Assembly: GCA_002753135.1 (NCBI GenBank)
Contig: PDZV01000008.1
Span: 45,295 to 109,294 of the forward strand
Direction of reading: 5' to 3'
Source of the DNA: Magnetococcales bacterium WMHbinv6
GTDB taxonomy: Bacteria; Pseudomonadota; Magnetococcia; Magnetococcales; Magnetaquicoccaceae
DNA: 64,000 nucleotides
Shown here: one piece after another, positions 26,327 through 35,907 of the stretch
Layout of the letters: every line of letters starts with the position of its first letter
How positions within the stretch are numbered: the stretch's first letter is position 1
The notes under the pieces: generated by a model
Database searches by the model: none
Told to the model about the DNA's origin: nothing
What the model saw: only the letters and a program-made list of their open reading frames with translations
Position numbers and translations under genes: made by a program

Positions 26327-27412
26327 TCATAAGAAGCTCATAAATCGAGCGTGTAGCTGATTAATCGTACCATATTTGCTGCAGACACGACCAGCAAATA
26401 TTGCATCATTGTCCAGACCTGTTTTGCCACGTGTACATGTCAATACACCGAGTGGCGTAACCCGTAATTTTTGACCGGAGGGAATGGGCAATGGTTCCGC
26501 TATTCGTTCTGGCCACCCGTCTAAACAGTCACGGCCTCCAGCCAATTTTTCCAGATCGACCGTATAACCCCAGGTGCGCCTTTTTTTGTGAACCGCTCGA
26601 TCTGGAGCGCTTTTAAAGCGCACATGCCCGCCCGAATCAGCCACCGTAGGCCTGGCATGAACCCGTGTGTGCAGCAACGTTGCTGGAAAATGTATGGCAA
26701 CCAGGGATACATCCTCCTGGTAATGATGCAACCCTAACCGATCACGTATCTGATCGGCAGAGGGTGCTGACGTGCCCCCCCAGAAAACCAATGGCTGACC
26801 TTCCGACTGAACAGGGGCAAACCAAAGCACTCTATCCGGGCGCCCCAGTTGGGCATCATCCCGACATTGCATGAACTGTGACCCTTGTTTCATGATCAAG
26901 CGATTGATTTCACGAATGGTCACTCTGGCCCCCATCAAACCAAACAACTTTCTGTGCTCATCAGCGTGCAACAGATGATTAACAAATGCCTGAAGCTCGA
27001 CCACTGTGACCATCTCATTACTTGAAGAAAGGCGATGTTGCAGATGCAGTCCTTCAAAAAAGAAATCTGGTTTTGGCACGCCAGCACGAAAACCTGGGGG
27101 TTTGATTTCATACAAAACGGTACGGAAATAATCGATCAGCGCAGGCGACAACAAGTGACTGCCCAAACCGTCACGATAATATTTTTCTATTGTCCAGACA
27201 GAAAGGGCTCGCCACCAATCCAACAATTCACGAACAAAATCTTCTTTAATAATACCATGTTGCAAACCAGACAACAGGTTGCATAGGATAATCCTCCCCT
27301 GGTCACAAGAAAGAAGGGTTTGACAAAAACAGTCTGGAGTCAGCTCTGCTCCCTTTATTTTCCCAGTCACATCGCCCCCAAATCTATCCATCAATACAGC
27401 GAGTAAAATCAT
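26327..27412 (-). CDS. Unrecognised 361-residue protein
   Basis: No family recognised. It reads as a mixed alpha/beta soluble protein with a Trp-rich patch (LLDWWRALSVWTIEKYY) and several Cys in the N-terminus (PDCFCQTLLSCDQG). A basic segment (DRAVHKKRRTWGY) lies near residue 280. No signal peptide or membrane helix is visible. Starts at ATG 27412 or GTG 27415 are possible, and a later ATG at 27391 (MDRFGGDV); none has a clear ribosome-binding site, so the 5' end is uncertain. Paired with the 513-residue gene downstream in the same AT-richer block. Confidence 0.65.
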   Translation of the reverse strand: MILLAVLMDRFGGDVTGKIKGAELTPDCFCQTLLSCDQGRIILCNLLSGLQHGIIKEDFVRELLDWWRALSVWTIEKYYRDGLGSHLLSPALIDYFRTVLYEIKPPGFRAGVPKPDFFFEGLHLQHRLSSSNEMVTVVELQAFVNHLLHADEHRKLFGLMGARVTIREINRLIMKQGSQFMQCRDDAQLGRPDRVLWFAPVQSEGQPLVFWGGTSAPSADQIRDRLGLHHYQEDVSLVAIHFPATLLHTRVHARPTVADSGGHVRFKSAPDRAVHKKRRTWGYTVDLEKLAGGRDCLDGWPERIAEPLPIPSGQKLRVTPLGVLTCTRGKTGLDNDAIFAGRVCSKYGTINQLHARFMSFL

Positions 27413-27663
27413 CACCAGTCTAATAAACGGGGCCGAGACTATACAAGGAAAGAGATATTGTCAAGCAATCAACAATGGAAAGAATGTATGAAACGCGCTG
27501 TCAAAGACAATCAACGTGCAGACCCAATACAGCGCAACTGCAATAAAAACTGCACCGGGGAAGAGAGCAGAACAATTCCGAATCCCGTTTAATAGAAATG
27601 CAACGGATTAATGATTGTTTTTTATTTTGTTCCTGCCAGAGATAAAAAAACGCGGCACACTTT

Positions 27664-28104
27664 TTAAGCAAATGAAGAAGGCAACGGATGACACAGGCAG
27701 GGCTCTCCTTTCGCGGCCTGATTGAGATTTTTCATAATGCCGCACTCACCGGCCTGCTGGCGCTGGGCACACTCCGTGCGCAGCAGGTACAACTGCTCCA
27801 AAAGAGTTTGTAACGCCTGCATCTGCTCCTGCACCCGCACAATCTGGGTATCCAGAATGGCATTCACCCCAGAACAATCCCAGTGTGGATGATAACGAAA
27901 CCGCAACAGCGCCCTGATCTCTGCCAGCGGCATACCCAATGATCGACAGTGGCGGATAAATTGCAACTCTTCCAGCTGCTGCCCCGCATAGAGACGGTAG
28001 CCGGAGCCATCCCGCTGCGGTATGGTCAATAATCCCTCCTTCTCGTAATAGCGTACCGTCTCCACATCACAACCGGTTCGTCGGGCCAGTTCGCCAATAC
28101 GCAT
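27664..28104 (-). CDS. cadR: MerR-family Cd/Pb-responsive regulator (CadR/PbrR-like)
   Basis: A 146-residue regulator with an N-terminal MerR winged helix (MRIGELARRTGCDVETVRYY), a long dimerisation helix, and a Cys-containing metal site. Cys77 (WDCSGVNAILD), Cys112 and Cys121 match or closely match the CadR metal ligands; the tail adds CLCH. Proteins of this type distort the operator of a divergent efflux gene when Cd(II), Pb(II) or Zn(II) binds. It is divergent from the P-type ATPase, with the operator in between. CAGGAGAGAGAG precedes the ATG. Confidence 0.92.
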   Translation of the reverse strand: MRIGELARRTGCDVETVRYYEKEGLLTIPQRDGSGYRLYAGQQLEELQFIRHCRSLGMPLAEIRALLRFRYHPHWDCSGVNAILDTQIVRVQEQMQALQTLLEQLYLLRTECAQRQQAGECGIMKNLNQAAKGEPCLCHPLPSSFA

Positions 28105-28132
28105 CTCTCTCTCCTGTGGTGACAGATTTTAC

Positions 28133-28163
28133 TTGACCCTGTAGCAACTACAGGGTTTGTAAT
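28133..28163 (+). promoter_or_regulatory. MerR-type promoter/operator of the metal ATPase gene
   Basis: TTGACC (28133-28138) and TGTAAT (28158-28163) are separated by 19 bases, the long spacer typical of MerR-controlled promoters. The spacer holds a perfect inverted repeat, ACCCTGTAG (28136-28144) and CTACAGGGT (28148-28156), with a 3-base centre. It lies between the divergent regulator and ATPase genes. Confidence 0.9.
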
Positions 28164-28208
28164 GAGAGCATACAGGATGCAAACCCATTTCCGACAGGAA
28201 AAACGACG

Positions 28209-30170
28209 ATGAACCAGACAATCCCCATCTCCTCATGCTGCGCTCAAGGGGCCTGTGGCACGGTCACGCCAACGCCAGCTGCCACCACATCCTCCCCGGT
28301 GCAACGTCTGACATCTGCCCTGCTGCTCTCTGGCGTCGCTGCCAGCAGTGCAGAAATATTTGTCTGGAGTGGCAGTGATGAACACTCCTGGTATGTTCTT
28401 TTGCTGGCAGTGCTGGCCATCGCCAGCGGAGGCCGCCAAACTTTGCGACAGGGGTGGCACTCCCTGCGCAACCTGAACCTGGACATCCATTTTCTGATGA
28501 GCCTGGCGGTGCTGGGTGCCATGGCCATAGGACAATGGACCGAGGCTGCCATGGTCATTTTTCTGTTTGCTCTGGCTGCACAGATTGAATCGTTCTCCCT
28601 GGAAAAGGCACAGCGCGCCATCAGCTCTCTGCTGACCTTGGCCCCGGAAGAGGCGCTACTGCAGGGCCCAGACCAACAGTGGCGCATGAGCGCCGTCGCC
28701 TCCATTCAGCCTGGTGCCATCATTCGCATCCGGCCCGGCGAACGCATTCCGTTGGATGGGGTGGTCAGCAGCGGCAGTTCCACCGTCAATCAGGCCCCCA
28801 TCACCGGCGAAAGCCAGCCGGTCTCGAAACAGACCGGAGATTCCCTCTATGCGGGCACCATCAATCAATTGGGGACGCTGGAATGCCGCGTAACCAGCGA
28901 TCGGGACCATACCACCCTGGCCCGCATCATTGCCACCATTCAGGAGGCACAGGCACAACGGGCACCCATGCAACGTTTTATTGACCGCTTCGCCCGCTAT
29001 TACACCCCGGCAGTGGTCGGCATCGCCATTTTGCTTGCCCTGGTGCCGCCCTTGTTGGCTCTCCAGCCCTGGCCAACAGCCATCTACAACGCCCTGGTTC
29101 TCCTGGTTGTGGCTTGCCCCTGTGCCCTGGTCATTTCGACGCCGATCACCATCGTCAGCGGTCTGACCGTCGCCGCACGGCATGGCATTTTGATCAAAGG
29201 GGGCGTGCATCTGGAAAACGGCTATCGTCTGCAGGCTCTGGCCATCGACAAAACCGGCACCTTGACCCATGGCCGTCTGCAACTGACCGATGTGATCCCC
29301 TTGCACCCCCAACCCGAAGCAACCTTGCTGCAAACAGCCGCCGCCTTGGAAAGCCACTCGGAACATCCTCTGGCCACCGCCATCCTCGAGGCATGGCAAA
29401 AACAGGAGAATCCCCTCCCCCTGCCCGCCGTCAGCCAATTTCAGGCCCTGCCCGGTCAGGGAATCAGTGCGCACATTGCAGGAGAAGCTTTTTTTCTGGG
29501 CACACCACGCTGGATCAAACACCGACAGATCGATCTCGCCGCCTGGACAGATACCATCCACACCTTGGAACAACAGGCCAAAACGGTCGTTATCCTTGCC
29601 TCCGCGAGGCAACCTCTGGCCATCCTGGCTGCCAGCGACACCCTGCGCCCGGAAGCCCGTCACGCCCTCCAGCAGTTGCAACAGAGTGGCATGCAAATCT
29701 GCATGCTCAGCGGCGACAACCAACGCACCGCCCAGGCCATCGCTGCCCAATGTCACATCAGGGAAGTCTATGCGGAACTGCTGCCAGAACAAAAACAACA
29801 GCAGATCAAGCAACTCAGTCAACGATATGCCTGTGTGGGCATGGTCGGTGACGGCATCAATGATGCACCAGCCCTGGCCCAGGCACATATCTCTTTCGCC
29901 ATGGGCAAGGGCACGGCAACCGCTCTGGAAACCGCAGATGTGGCGCTGATTCAAGAAGATTTAGGCAAATTGCCGCTCTTTCTTGCCATCAGCCGGGCCA
30001 GCAACCGGATTCTGCGACAAAACATCGCCCTGGCTTTGCTGCTCAAAGCCGCTGTCTTGCTGTTGGCCATGCTTGGCCATGCCACCCTGTGGATGGCCGT
30101 TTTTGCCGATGTGGGTGCCAGTTTGTTGGTCATCTTTAACGGTCTGCGCCTGCTGCGCCTCCGTTATTGA
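28209..30170 (+). CDS. cadA: P1B-type heavy-metal ATPase (CadA/ZntA-like)
   Basis: A 653-residue ATP-driven exporter of divalent metals. Ion-binding CPC is in VACPCALVIS, the phosphorylated Asp in DKTGTLT, the P1B His-Pro in SEHPLATAI, and the hinge in GDGINDAPAL. The usual N-terminal ferredoxin-like metal domain is missing; only a short Cys cluster (SSCCAQGACG, residues 8-17) precedes the first membrane helix. CPC plus a CadR-like partner indicates Cd/Zn/Pb rather than Cu/Ag. An AGGA lies nine bases before the ATG. A perfect 11-bp hairpin follows the stop by 11 bases. Confidence 0.93.
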   Translation: MNQTIPISSCCAQGACGTVTPTPAATTSSPVQRLTSALLLSGVAASSAEIFVWSGSDEHSWYVLLLAVLAIASGGRQTLRQGWHSLRNLNLDIHFLMSLAVLGAMAIGQWTEAAMVIFLFALAAQIESFSLEKAQRAISSLLTLAPEEALLQGPDQQWRMSAVASIQPGAIIRIRPGERIPLDGVVSSGSSTVNQAPITGESQPVSKQTGDSLYAGTINQLGTLECRVTSDRDHTTLARIIATIQEAQAQRAPMQRFIDRFARYYTPAVVGIAILLALVPPLLALQPWPTAIYNALVLLVVACPCALVISTPITIVSGLTVAARHGILIKGGVHLENGYRLQALAIDKTGTLTHGRLQLTDVIPLHPQPEATLLQTAAALESHSEHPLATAILEAWQKQENPLPLPAVSQFQALPGQGISAHIAGEAFFLGTPRWIKHRQIDLAAWTDTIHTLEQQAKTVVILASARQPLAILAASDTLRPEARHALQQLQQSGMQICMLSGDNQRTAQAIAAQCHIREVYAELLPEQKQQQIKQLSQRYACVGMVGDGINDAPALAQAHISFAMGKGTATALETADVALIQEDLGKLPLFLAISRASNRILRQNIALALLLKAAVLLLAMLGHATLWMAVFADVGASLLVIFNGLRLLRLRY

Positions 30171-30181
30171 GTGCCAAAAGC

Positions 30182-30207
30182 GATCGGGAGGCTTTCGCCT
30201 CCCGATC
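30182..30207 (+). terminator. Hairpin after the metal ATPase gene
   Basis: GATCGGGAGGC (30182-30192) pairs perfectly with GCCTCCCGATC (30197-30207) over a TTTC loop, starting 12 bases after the ATPase stop. No long T run follows, so it may be a weak terminator or an mRNA-stabilising 3' hairpin. Confidence 0.6.
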
Positions 30208-30370
30208 TGTTCCCTGCCTCCTGCTTGTGCGCAACCGGAAGGGGAAGCTCCCGGACAACTCCTTGCGCGATTCGGTGCTTCCGAAAGACTCAGCCTCCGG
30301 CCTTTCCCTGCACCTTTCCAGCGCCAGCGAGGAACCCTCTCCTCAACCTCTCCCTGCGCCTTCTTTGCGC

Positions 30371-30396
30371 AGAGCGAAAAGATCCCTTTTCGCTCT
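30371..30396 (-). terminator. Hairpin after the chemoreceptor gene
   Basis: AGAGCGAAAAG (30371-30381) pairs perfectly with CTTTTCGCTCT (30386-30396) around ATCC. It lies 20 bases past the minus-strand chemoreceptor stop, in a convergent intergenic region of 246 bp that also holds the hairpin at 30182-30207. It lacks a T run. Confidence 0.5.
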
Positions 30397-30416
30397 CTCC
30401 CTGCGCCACGCAGCTC

Positions 30417-32441
30417 CTAGAAGGATTCAAACTCATCATCCTTGTTCCCTTTGCTCTCCTTCTTGGCAACGACTGCCACTGACCGCGTCGGGGCCATCAA
30501 GGCCCGGCTGGCCGGTTTCATCGTACCCTTGGCAACCGTTGTGGTTGTTTTGGGACGCTGCGTTCTTTCTCTCCGCACCGGCGCGCTACCCTCTTTTCCG
30601 GTACGGAAAAAACTGACCGTACTGCTCAATTGCTGCGCCTGACCGTTCATCTCGTCAGCGGTTGCCGCCATCTCTTCGGAAGCGCCGGCATTTTTCTGAA
30701 TCACCTGATCCAGTTGACTGATGGCCACATTGATCTGGCCAGCCCCCTGATTCTGCTCCCGCGAAGCGGCGGCAATCTCCTGCACCAACTGCGCTGTCCG
30801 TTGGATATCTGGTACCAACTTGCTGATAATGGTCCCGGCCCGTTCGGCCACCTGCACACTGGCCGACGAGAGATGGCCGATTTCACCCGCCGCCGTCTGA
30901 CTCCGTTCGGCCAATTTGCGTACCTCAGCCGCCACCACCGCAAACCCCTTACCATGCTCTCCAGCCCGTGCCGCCTCAATTGCAGCATTGAGCGCCAACA
31001 GATTGGTCTGACGGGCAATCTCCTCGATAATGGAAATTTTGCTAGCAATCTCCTTCATCGCCCCGACCGCCTCGGCGACCGCTTTGCCACCTTCGGCTGC
31101 ATCTTGCGAGGCCACACGGGCTATCTGCTCTGTTGTCTGGGCGTTCTCGGTGTTCTGCATGATGTTGCCGCTCATCTGCTCCATGGCCGAGGAGGTCTCT
31201 TCAATGCTGGCCGCCTGTTCCGTGGCCCCCTGGGACAAGGTTTGCGCCGCCTCGGCCAACTGCTCCGCTCCCGCCGTGACATTGCCCGAAGCTGCCGTAA
31301 TCTCGTCTACCACCTCGCGCAACTTGCTGGCCATGCTGTCAATGGCCCTCGACATATCTCCCAACTCATCCTGTCGCGTGCTGACACAACTGATCGCCAG
31401 ATTCCCCTGCGACATGTTGACCATGTTGCCGATACAACCGGTAATCGCCGAAACCAAACTCTTGCTGATCATCCAGGCCAACACACTGCCCACCACAACC
31501 GCAATCAGACTGCCAAAGCTGATCATCATTTCCGATGAGTCAATCTCGTGATGCAGTTTTTTCGACTGGCCGTCTGAAACTTCATCCACCAATTTATTCA
31601 ACTCGCGCCGGGCAGTAATCATCTCCTTCTCGGCCTTGTCCTGATGACTCAACTGCGTCAGTTGTGACTCAAAGGTTTTTTGATAGTCGGCAATCGCCTG
31701 AATTACCCCTTTGCCAATCGCCAGATCTTTGGGATCCTTGAACGAAGCGGTCATCTGTTCAGCATACTGTTTCGCCTTTTGCGACCCTTCCCGGACGCGG
31801 ACAATCTGTTTTTCGTCTTTGCCATTACTCAGCAACACCTCTTTCTCGCCCAAACGGGCATCCATGAAAAATTTGTTCAGTTCAGCCGCCAGAGCCAATT
31901 TTTCAATCCGTCCATCCAACACCTGCTGCAAAATTTCTGGATTGCGCTGGCTGACCGTATCTTTGCCCAATTCACGCAGTTTGGCGTATTGGCTCTCCTC
32001 CAGTTGATCAACAGCCAGGACCACCTTTTGTGATACATCGCGGACATGGGCCATTTCCACCTGTCCTTCTCGCTGCTCTCGCACCAGAAGGTCAAACCCC
32101 TTGCCATACTGCTGCGCCAACTGTGAGATTCTGCTCATGTGATCCCGATCCGTTGGATCTTTAAAACGATTCTCTCGTGCCGCTTCCGCTTTGGCGACGA
32201 TACCATCCACTGCCTTTTTTGCCGCTTCAAGATACTTGCCATCCGGCTCACCCACATAATTGCGCTCTGCACGCAGGGCCTGAGTCGACTCCACATCAAT
32301 CTCTGCCAAAACTTCGCTATTGGTCACTCGCTTGACAACAGAACTGAATCCGAAGAAAGCCTGCGCTGCCACCAACACCGTCAGCAGCAACACCACCGCA
32401 AAACCAAGGCCCAATTTGGCCGCCAACTTCAATTTGTTCAT
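30417..32441 (-). CDS. Methyl-accepting chemotaxis protein
   Basis: A 674-residue chemoreceptor. Order: membrane helix about 8-28, a periplasmic helical ligand-binding region of about 270 residues (four-helix or HBM type), second helix near residue 300 ([18 protein letters not shown]), HAMP, then the cytoplasmic signalling domain with the hairpin tip [30 protein letters not shown]. The C-terminus is basic then acidic ([11 protein letters not shown]) and does not end in a CheR-binding pentapeptide. The ATG at 32441 has GGGG seven bases upstream; an ATG at 32459 is an alternative. Preceded by cheW and a response regulator on the same strand. Confidence 0.93.
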   Translation of the reverse strand: MNKLKLAAKLGLGFAVVLLLTVLVAAQAFFGFSSVVKRVTNSEVLAEIDVESTQALRAERNYVGEPDGKYLEAAKKAVDGIVAKAEAARENRFKDPTDRDHMSRISQLAQQYGKGFDLLVREQREGQVEMAHVRDVSQKVVLAVDQLEESQYAKLRELGKDTVSQRNPEILQQVLDGRIEKLALAAELNKFFMDARLGEKEVLLSNGKDEKQIVRVREGSQKAKQYAEQMTASFKDPKDLAIGKGVIQAIADYQKTFESQLTQLSHQDKAEKEMITARRELNKLVDEVSDGQSKKLHHEIDSSEMMISFGSLIAVVVGSVLAWMISKSLVSAITGCIGNMVNMSQGNLAISCVSTRQDELGDMSRAIDSMASKLREVVDEITAASGNVTAGAEQLAEAAQTLSQGATEQAASIEETSSAMEQMSGNIMQNTENAQTTEQIARVASQDAAEGGKAVAEAVGAMKEIASKISIIEEIARQTNLLALNAAIEAARAGEHGKGFAVVAAEVRKLAERSQTAAGEIGHLSSASVQVAERAGTIISKLVPDIQRTAQLVQEIAAASREQNQGAGQINVAISQLDQVIQKNAGASEEMAATADEMNGQAQQLSSTVSFFRTGKEGSAPVRRERTQRPKTTTTVAKGTMKPASRALMAPTRSVAVVAKKESKGNKDDEFESF

Positions 32442-32494
32442 TTTGTTACCCCAGTTCATCCATTAACGGGAGAAAGTGAAAACCAAAAAACCTG

Positions 32495-32998
32495 TCAGGC
32501 CGCCTTGCCGTGCGTCCCGCTTAATTCATGGATTGCGTCCATCTCTTCGGCGGCAAAAACACGATCCGTATCCAGAATAATGATGAAATGATCCCCCTGC
32601 TTGCCCATGCCACGAATGAATTCGGTACGTAATTTTGCCCCGATACGTGGTGCCGGATCGATCTGGTCCGGCTCCAGACTCATCACCTCTTTGACCGAAT
32701 CGGCCATTGCTCCCAACACGGTTGTCTTGTCGTTGACGATGACTTCAATGATGATAATGCAGGTATTGACCGTCCTGGCCGCACTCGGCAAGGAAAATTT
32801 CAAGCGCATGTCCATCACCGGTACAACACTGCCGCGCAAATTGATCACCCCACAGACAAAAGGAGGCGTGTGCGGCACACGTGTCACTGTGGTATATTCC
32901 AACACCTCCTTTACCCGATTGATTTCAACGGCAAACACCTCATCCGCCAAAGTAAAGGTTAAAAACTGCGTCGTTTCGGTAATTCCTGTCGTGGTCAT
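32495..32998 (-). CDS. cheW: CheW chemotaxis adaptor
   Basis: A 167-residue CheW domain protein that couples chemoreceptors to CheA. Signatures are QFLTFTLADEVFAVEINRVKEV, CGVINLRGSVVPVMDMR and GAMADSVKEVMSLE. The ATG at 32998 follows AGGAGGAGGG with five bases between; an upstream in-frame start is unneeded. It stands 26 bp after the response regulator gene and 53 bp before the chemoreceptor gene, making a three-gene unit dedicated to this receptor. No CheA is present in the window. Confidence 0.93.
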   Translation of the reverse strand: MTTTGITETTQFLTFTLADEVFAVEINRVKEVLEYTTVTRVPHTPPFVCGVINLRGSVVPVMDMRLKFSLPSAARTVNTCIIIIEVIVNDKTTVLGAMADSVKEVMSLEPDQIDPAPRIGAKLRTEFIRGMGKQGDHFIIILDTDRVFAAEEMDAIHELSGTHGKAA

Positions 32999-33024
32999 GC
33001 AAACCCTCCTCCTTCCGCCATGTA

Positions 33025-33456
33025 TCAAGCCTGCGCACTACTGACTGTCCTATTTTCCAGATTCGGCAACTGTGTGGTTTGCTCCGCTTCCTGCAACACG
33101 GTCAAAACACTCTGCAACAATTCATCCGCGCTGAACGGTTTGTGCAACACTTTGCGTGCCCCCAACGTACGCGCCGAATCCAATAAAAATTGCGAAGACA
33201 TAAACCTGCCACCACCTGTGATGGCAATCACCGGTACGGCAGCAAAGCGGTTGTGTACCATGCGCATCAATTCAAAGCCGTCTCCATCTGGCATCAACAG
33301 ATCAGTAATAATCAAACACACCTGCTTCTGCTCCAACAACTGCATCGCCTCTTGTCCCGTCACTGCTGCAAGCACCAGAAAACCGGCTTCCTGTAAAAAA
33401 CGACGATAAAGCAATATCAAATGGGGATCATCTTCGACCAACAGGATGGGTGCCAT
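33025..33456 (-). CDS. Single-domain response regulator
   Basis: A 143-residue CheY-like receiver: acidic pair in ILLVEDDPH, phospho-acceptor Asp in LIITDLLMPDGDG, Thr in AITGGG and Lys in LHKPFS. There is no output domain; a short Gln/Asn-rich tail of about 20 residues follows. The ATG at 33456 has AGGAGAAGGGGT upstream and gives the standard start MAPILLVEDD. It is the first gene of the RR-cheW-chemoreceptor unit. Confidence 0.9.
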   Translation of the reverse strand: MAPILLVEDDPHLILLYRRFLQEAGFLVLAAVTGQEAMQLLEQKQVCLIITDLLMPDGDGFELMRMVHNRFAAVPVIAITGGGRFMSSQFLLDSARTLGARKVLHKPFSADELLQSVLTVLQEAEQTTQLPNLENRTVSSAQA

Positions 33457-33663
33457 ACCCCTTCTCCTTGTCTTGTGCAAGAATACCTTCTCTTTGCAGA
33501 CAGTGTATCGCACGGATCATTCCAAAATAATTAACCCGAACAAAAACGAAAAAAATTTTGTTTTTATTAATGTTTTATAAAACACATGCCATATTTAACA
33601 TTATTATTATGTTGTTTATGAAACAAACCGTACCAGACACCATCTCATTTGGTACAATTTATC

Positions 33664-35862
33664 TCAATGGTCCGACACCCCTGTTTCGGACATCACGGCA
33701 GCAGGCAGATAGACACAAAACTCTGCCCCATCCCCCTTGCGACTGACCGCCTCGACGGCACCACCGTTGGCCGTTACCAGACCATGCACCACAGACAACC
33801 CCAACCCGGTGCCCCGCCCCACCTCTTTGGTGGTAAAAAACGGGTCAAAAATACGGGGCAAATGTTCCTGAGCGATTCCCGTTCCGGTATCGCTGACACT
33901 GATCAAACCATAACGTCCTTCGGTCAAACGCAGTCGATAGGCGGTTGTTTCCTTGAGGAGAACCTCTTGTACCGAAATGGTCAATCTGCCCTCTTTGCCT
34001 TCCATGGCCTGCAAGGCATTGGTTGCCAGATTCATCAATATTTCATGAATTTGGGCCGGATCGGCCAACACGCGGACCGGATGTGCTGCCATCTGCAACT
34101 CCACCACCATCTCTTCTGGAATAACTGCCCGCAAAAATTTGATCACCTCTTTGACCAGCGGATTCAAAATCAACGTATCGATACGATGTTCGGTCCGACG
34201 ACTGAAAGCGAGCAATTGACTCACCAAATCACGGGCCCGCAACCCCGCCTGATATATTTCCTGCACATCCTGATAAGGCTGTTCCTCTTTGGGCAACTGT
34301 TTCATGGTCAATTCAGCAAAACCCAACATCACACTCAGAATGTTATTGAAATCATGCGCAATACCCCCGGCCAACGTGCCAATGGCCTCCATCTTGACCG
34401 CTTGCCGCAACTGCGCCTCCTGCTGCAACTGTTGGGTAATATCCCGATGCGAGGAGAGAACCAACGGACTACCTTGCCAGATCATCTTGCTGGTACTGAC
34501 CTCAACAGCATAACGACTGCCGTCCTTGCGGCGATGGTGGGTGATAAATGTCGTACCTTCTTCGCTCAACTCGCTAATAATGTTGATAATTTCCTCTTTA
34601 CCCCACTGCACATCCCAATCCCAGATATGCAACGAGGTCATCTCTTCCGCTTCATAGCCCAACATGCGGGCAAATTGGGCATTCGCCTCAACAATCCGAG
34701 CCGAGAGATCGAGAATACAGACTCCATCACGGGTATGTTCAAATAGAAATTTCCGTCGGGCAATCTCTTCGGAGAGCTTTTGTTCAGCCAGTTTCCGTTC
34801 GCTGATTGCGTCAAACACAGCGACGAAATGTTCCGGATGGGGGGCATAGACCGATGCCTCATACCATTGCTGCAGCGAGTGCAGATAAATTTCAAACCGT
34901 TCCGCCGCACCGGTCAAGGCGATGCGCCCACAACGTTGCAACGCCTCTGGATCCAAGCGGGCAAACTCCGGCATCACCTGCGAGAGAGATCGCCCCACCA
35001 CATCGTGCAGGCCGGTCTGTTGACTAAACGCTTCGTTGACCGCCAGACACAGCATATCCACCGCCTCACCCTGCCGGTAGATGACTTTGCAATAGACAAA
35101 GCCATTGAGCATGTTGGCATACAGAGAACGATAGGTCAGTTCACTCTCACGCAAGGCCAATTCGCCCTTTGCCAATTCATCACGAGCTTTTTGCAGGCGG
35201 CGAATCACCCCTTCGCTGATGTAGGAAAAAATCCACCCACCGATTACAATGGCAAGCAGCGCCGTACCGATCACCCCTTGCGCCGTTTGCCGCAAGGGTT
35301 CGGTCATCTCCTGCAAATCCACCTTGGCAACCATGCCGATCTCCAGACCGGGCAGATACTCATAGGCGGCAATCACCTCTACCCCACGATAATCCACACC
35401 GATCATCGCCCCTCCCTGTCCCTGCACAGCGCGTCGCATCGGCTCTGCCCACAGGCTCTGTTGCCAGGGGATCGACTCCATCAAAAGATCAACTTTATGG
35501 CGACGAGGATAGAGAAACTGCAGATGATCACCCTGGCGGCGGGCAAAAACGATCTCCCCGGTCCGACCTAAACGAGATTGCCAAATTGGGACAACTTCCG
35601 TAATGAATACACCCATACGTTCATCGGCCAAAGCCGGCGACCAAAGGCGAGAGACATCCTCTTTGTGCATCCTTTGGATCATTTGCGCCTGACTGCGCGC
35701 TAAAATATATAAACGTTGTTGCTCTCTATCCAGCAGATCATCATAATAAAGATATACTGCTTGCACCCCCACCACCAGCACCACGGCGACCATGATGGCC
35801 ATCAACAGCAAAAAACGCGACCACTCCCCCCTCTGCCGTAGCCAAGCAAGCGGCTTATCCAT
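33664..35862 (-). CDS. Membrane sensor histidine kinase with Cache-like and two PAS domains
   Basis: A 732-residue kinase. A membrane helix (about 20-42) is followed by a periplasmic Cache-like sensor (about 45-185), a second helix near 200-220, then two PAS domains (about 240-350 and 360-480). The HisKA region has GTLAGGIAHDFNNIL with the phospho-accepting His, and the HATPase has N-box NLATNALQAMEG, DTGTGIA and GRGTGLGLSVVHGLV. The class is NtrB-like, consistent with the NtrC-type gene upstream, whose stop is about 45 bp away. The ATG at 35862 is preferred over a GTG at 35877; neither has a clear ribosome-binding site. Confidence 0.92.
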   Translation of the reverse strand: MDKPLAWLRQRGEWSRFLLLMAIMVAVVLVVGVQAVYLYYDDLLDREQQRLYILARSQAQMIQRMHKEDVSRLWSPALADERMGVFITEVVPIWQSRLGRTGEIVFARRQGDHLQFLYPRRHKVDLLMESIPWQQSLWAEPMRRAVQGQGGAMIGVDYRGVEVIAAYEYLPGLEIGMVAKVDLQEMTEPLRQTAQGVIGTALLAIVIGGWIFSYISEGVIRRLQKARDELAKGELALRESELTYRSLYANMLNGFVYCKVIYRQGEAVDMLCLAVNEAFSQQTGLHDVVGRSLSQVMPEFARLDPEALQRCGRIALTGAAERFEIYLHSLQQWYEASVYAPHPEHFVAVFDAISERKLAEQKLSEEIARRKFLFEHTRDGVCILDLSARIVEANAQFARMLGYEAEEMTSLHIWDWDVQWGKEEIINIISELSEEGTTFITHHRRKDGSRYAVEVSTSKMIWQGSPLVLSSHRDITQQLQQEAQLRQAVKMEAIGTLAGGIAHDFNNILSVMLGFAELTMKQLPKEEQPYQDVQEIYQAGLRARDLVSQLLAFSRRTEHRIDTLILNPLVKEVIKFLRAVIPEEMVVELQMAAHPVRVLADPAQIHEILMNLATNALQAMEGKEGRLTISVQEVLLKETTAYRLRLTEGRYGLISVSDTGTGIAQEHLPRIFDPFFTTKEVGRGTGLGLSVVHGLVTANGGAVEAVSRKGDGAEFCVYLPAAVMSETGVSDH

Positions 35863-35907
35863 GGCGATTATCCACACCGCCGCAAGCGCGGTAACCGTCT
35901 GTTCGTG

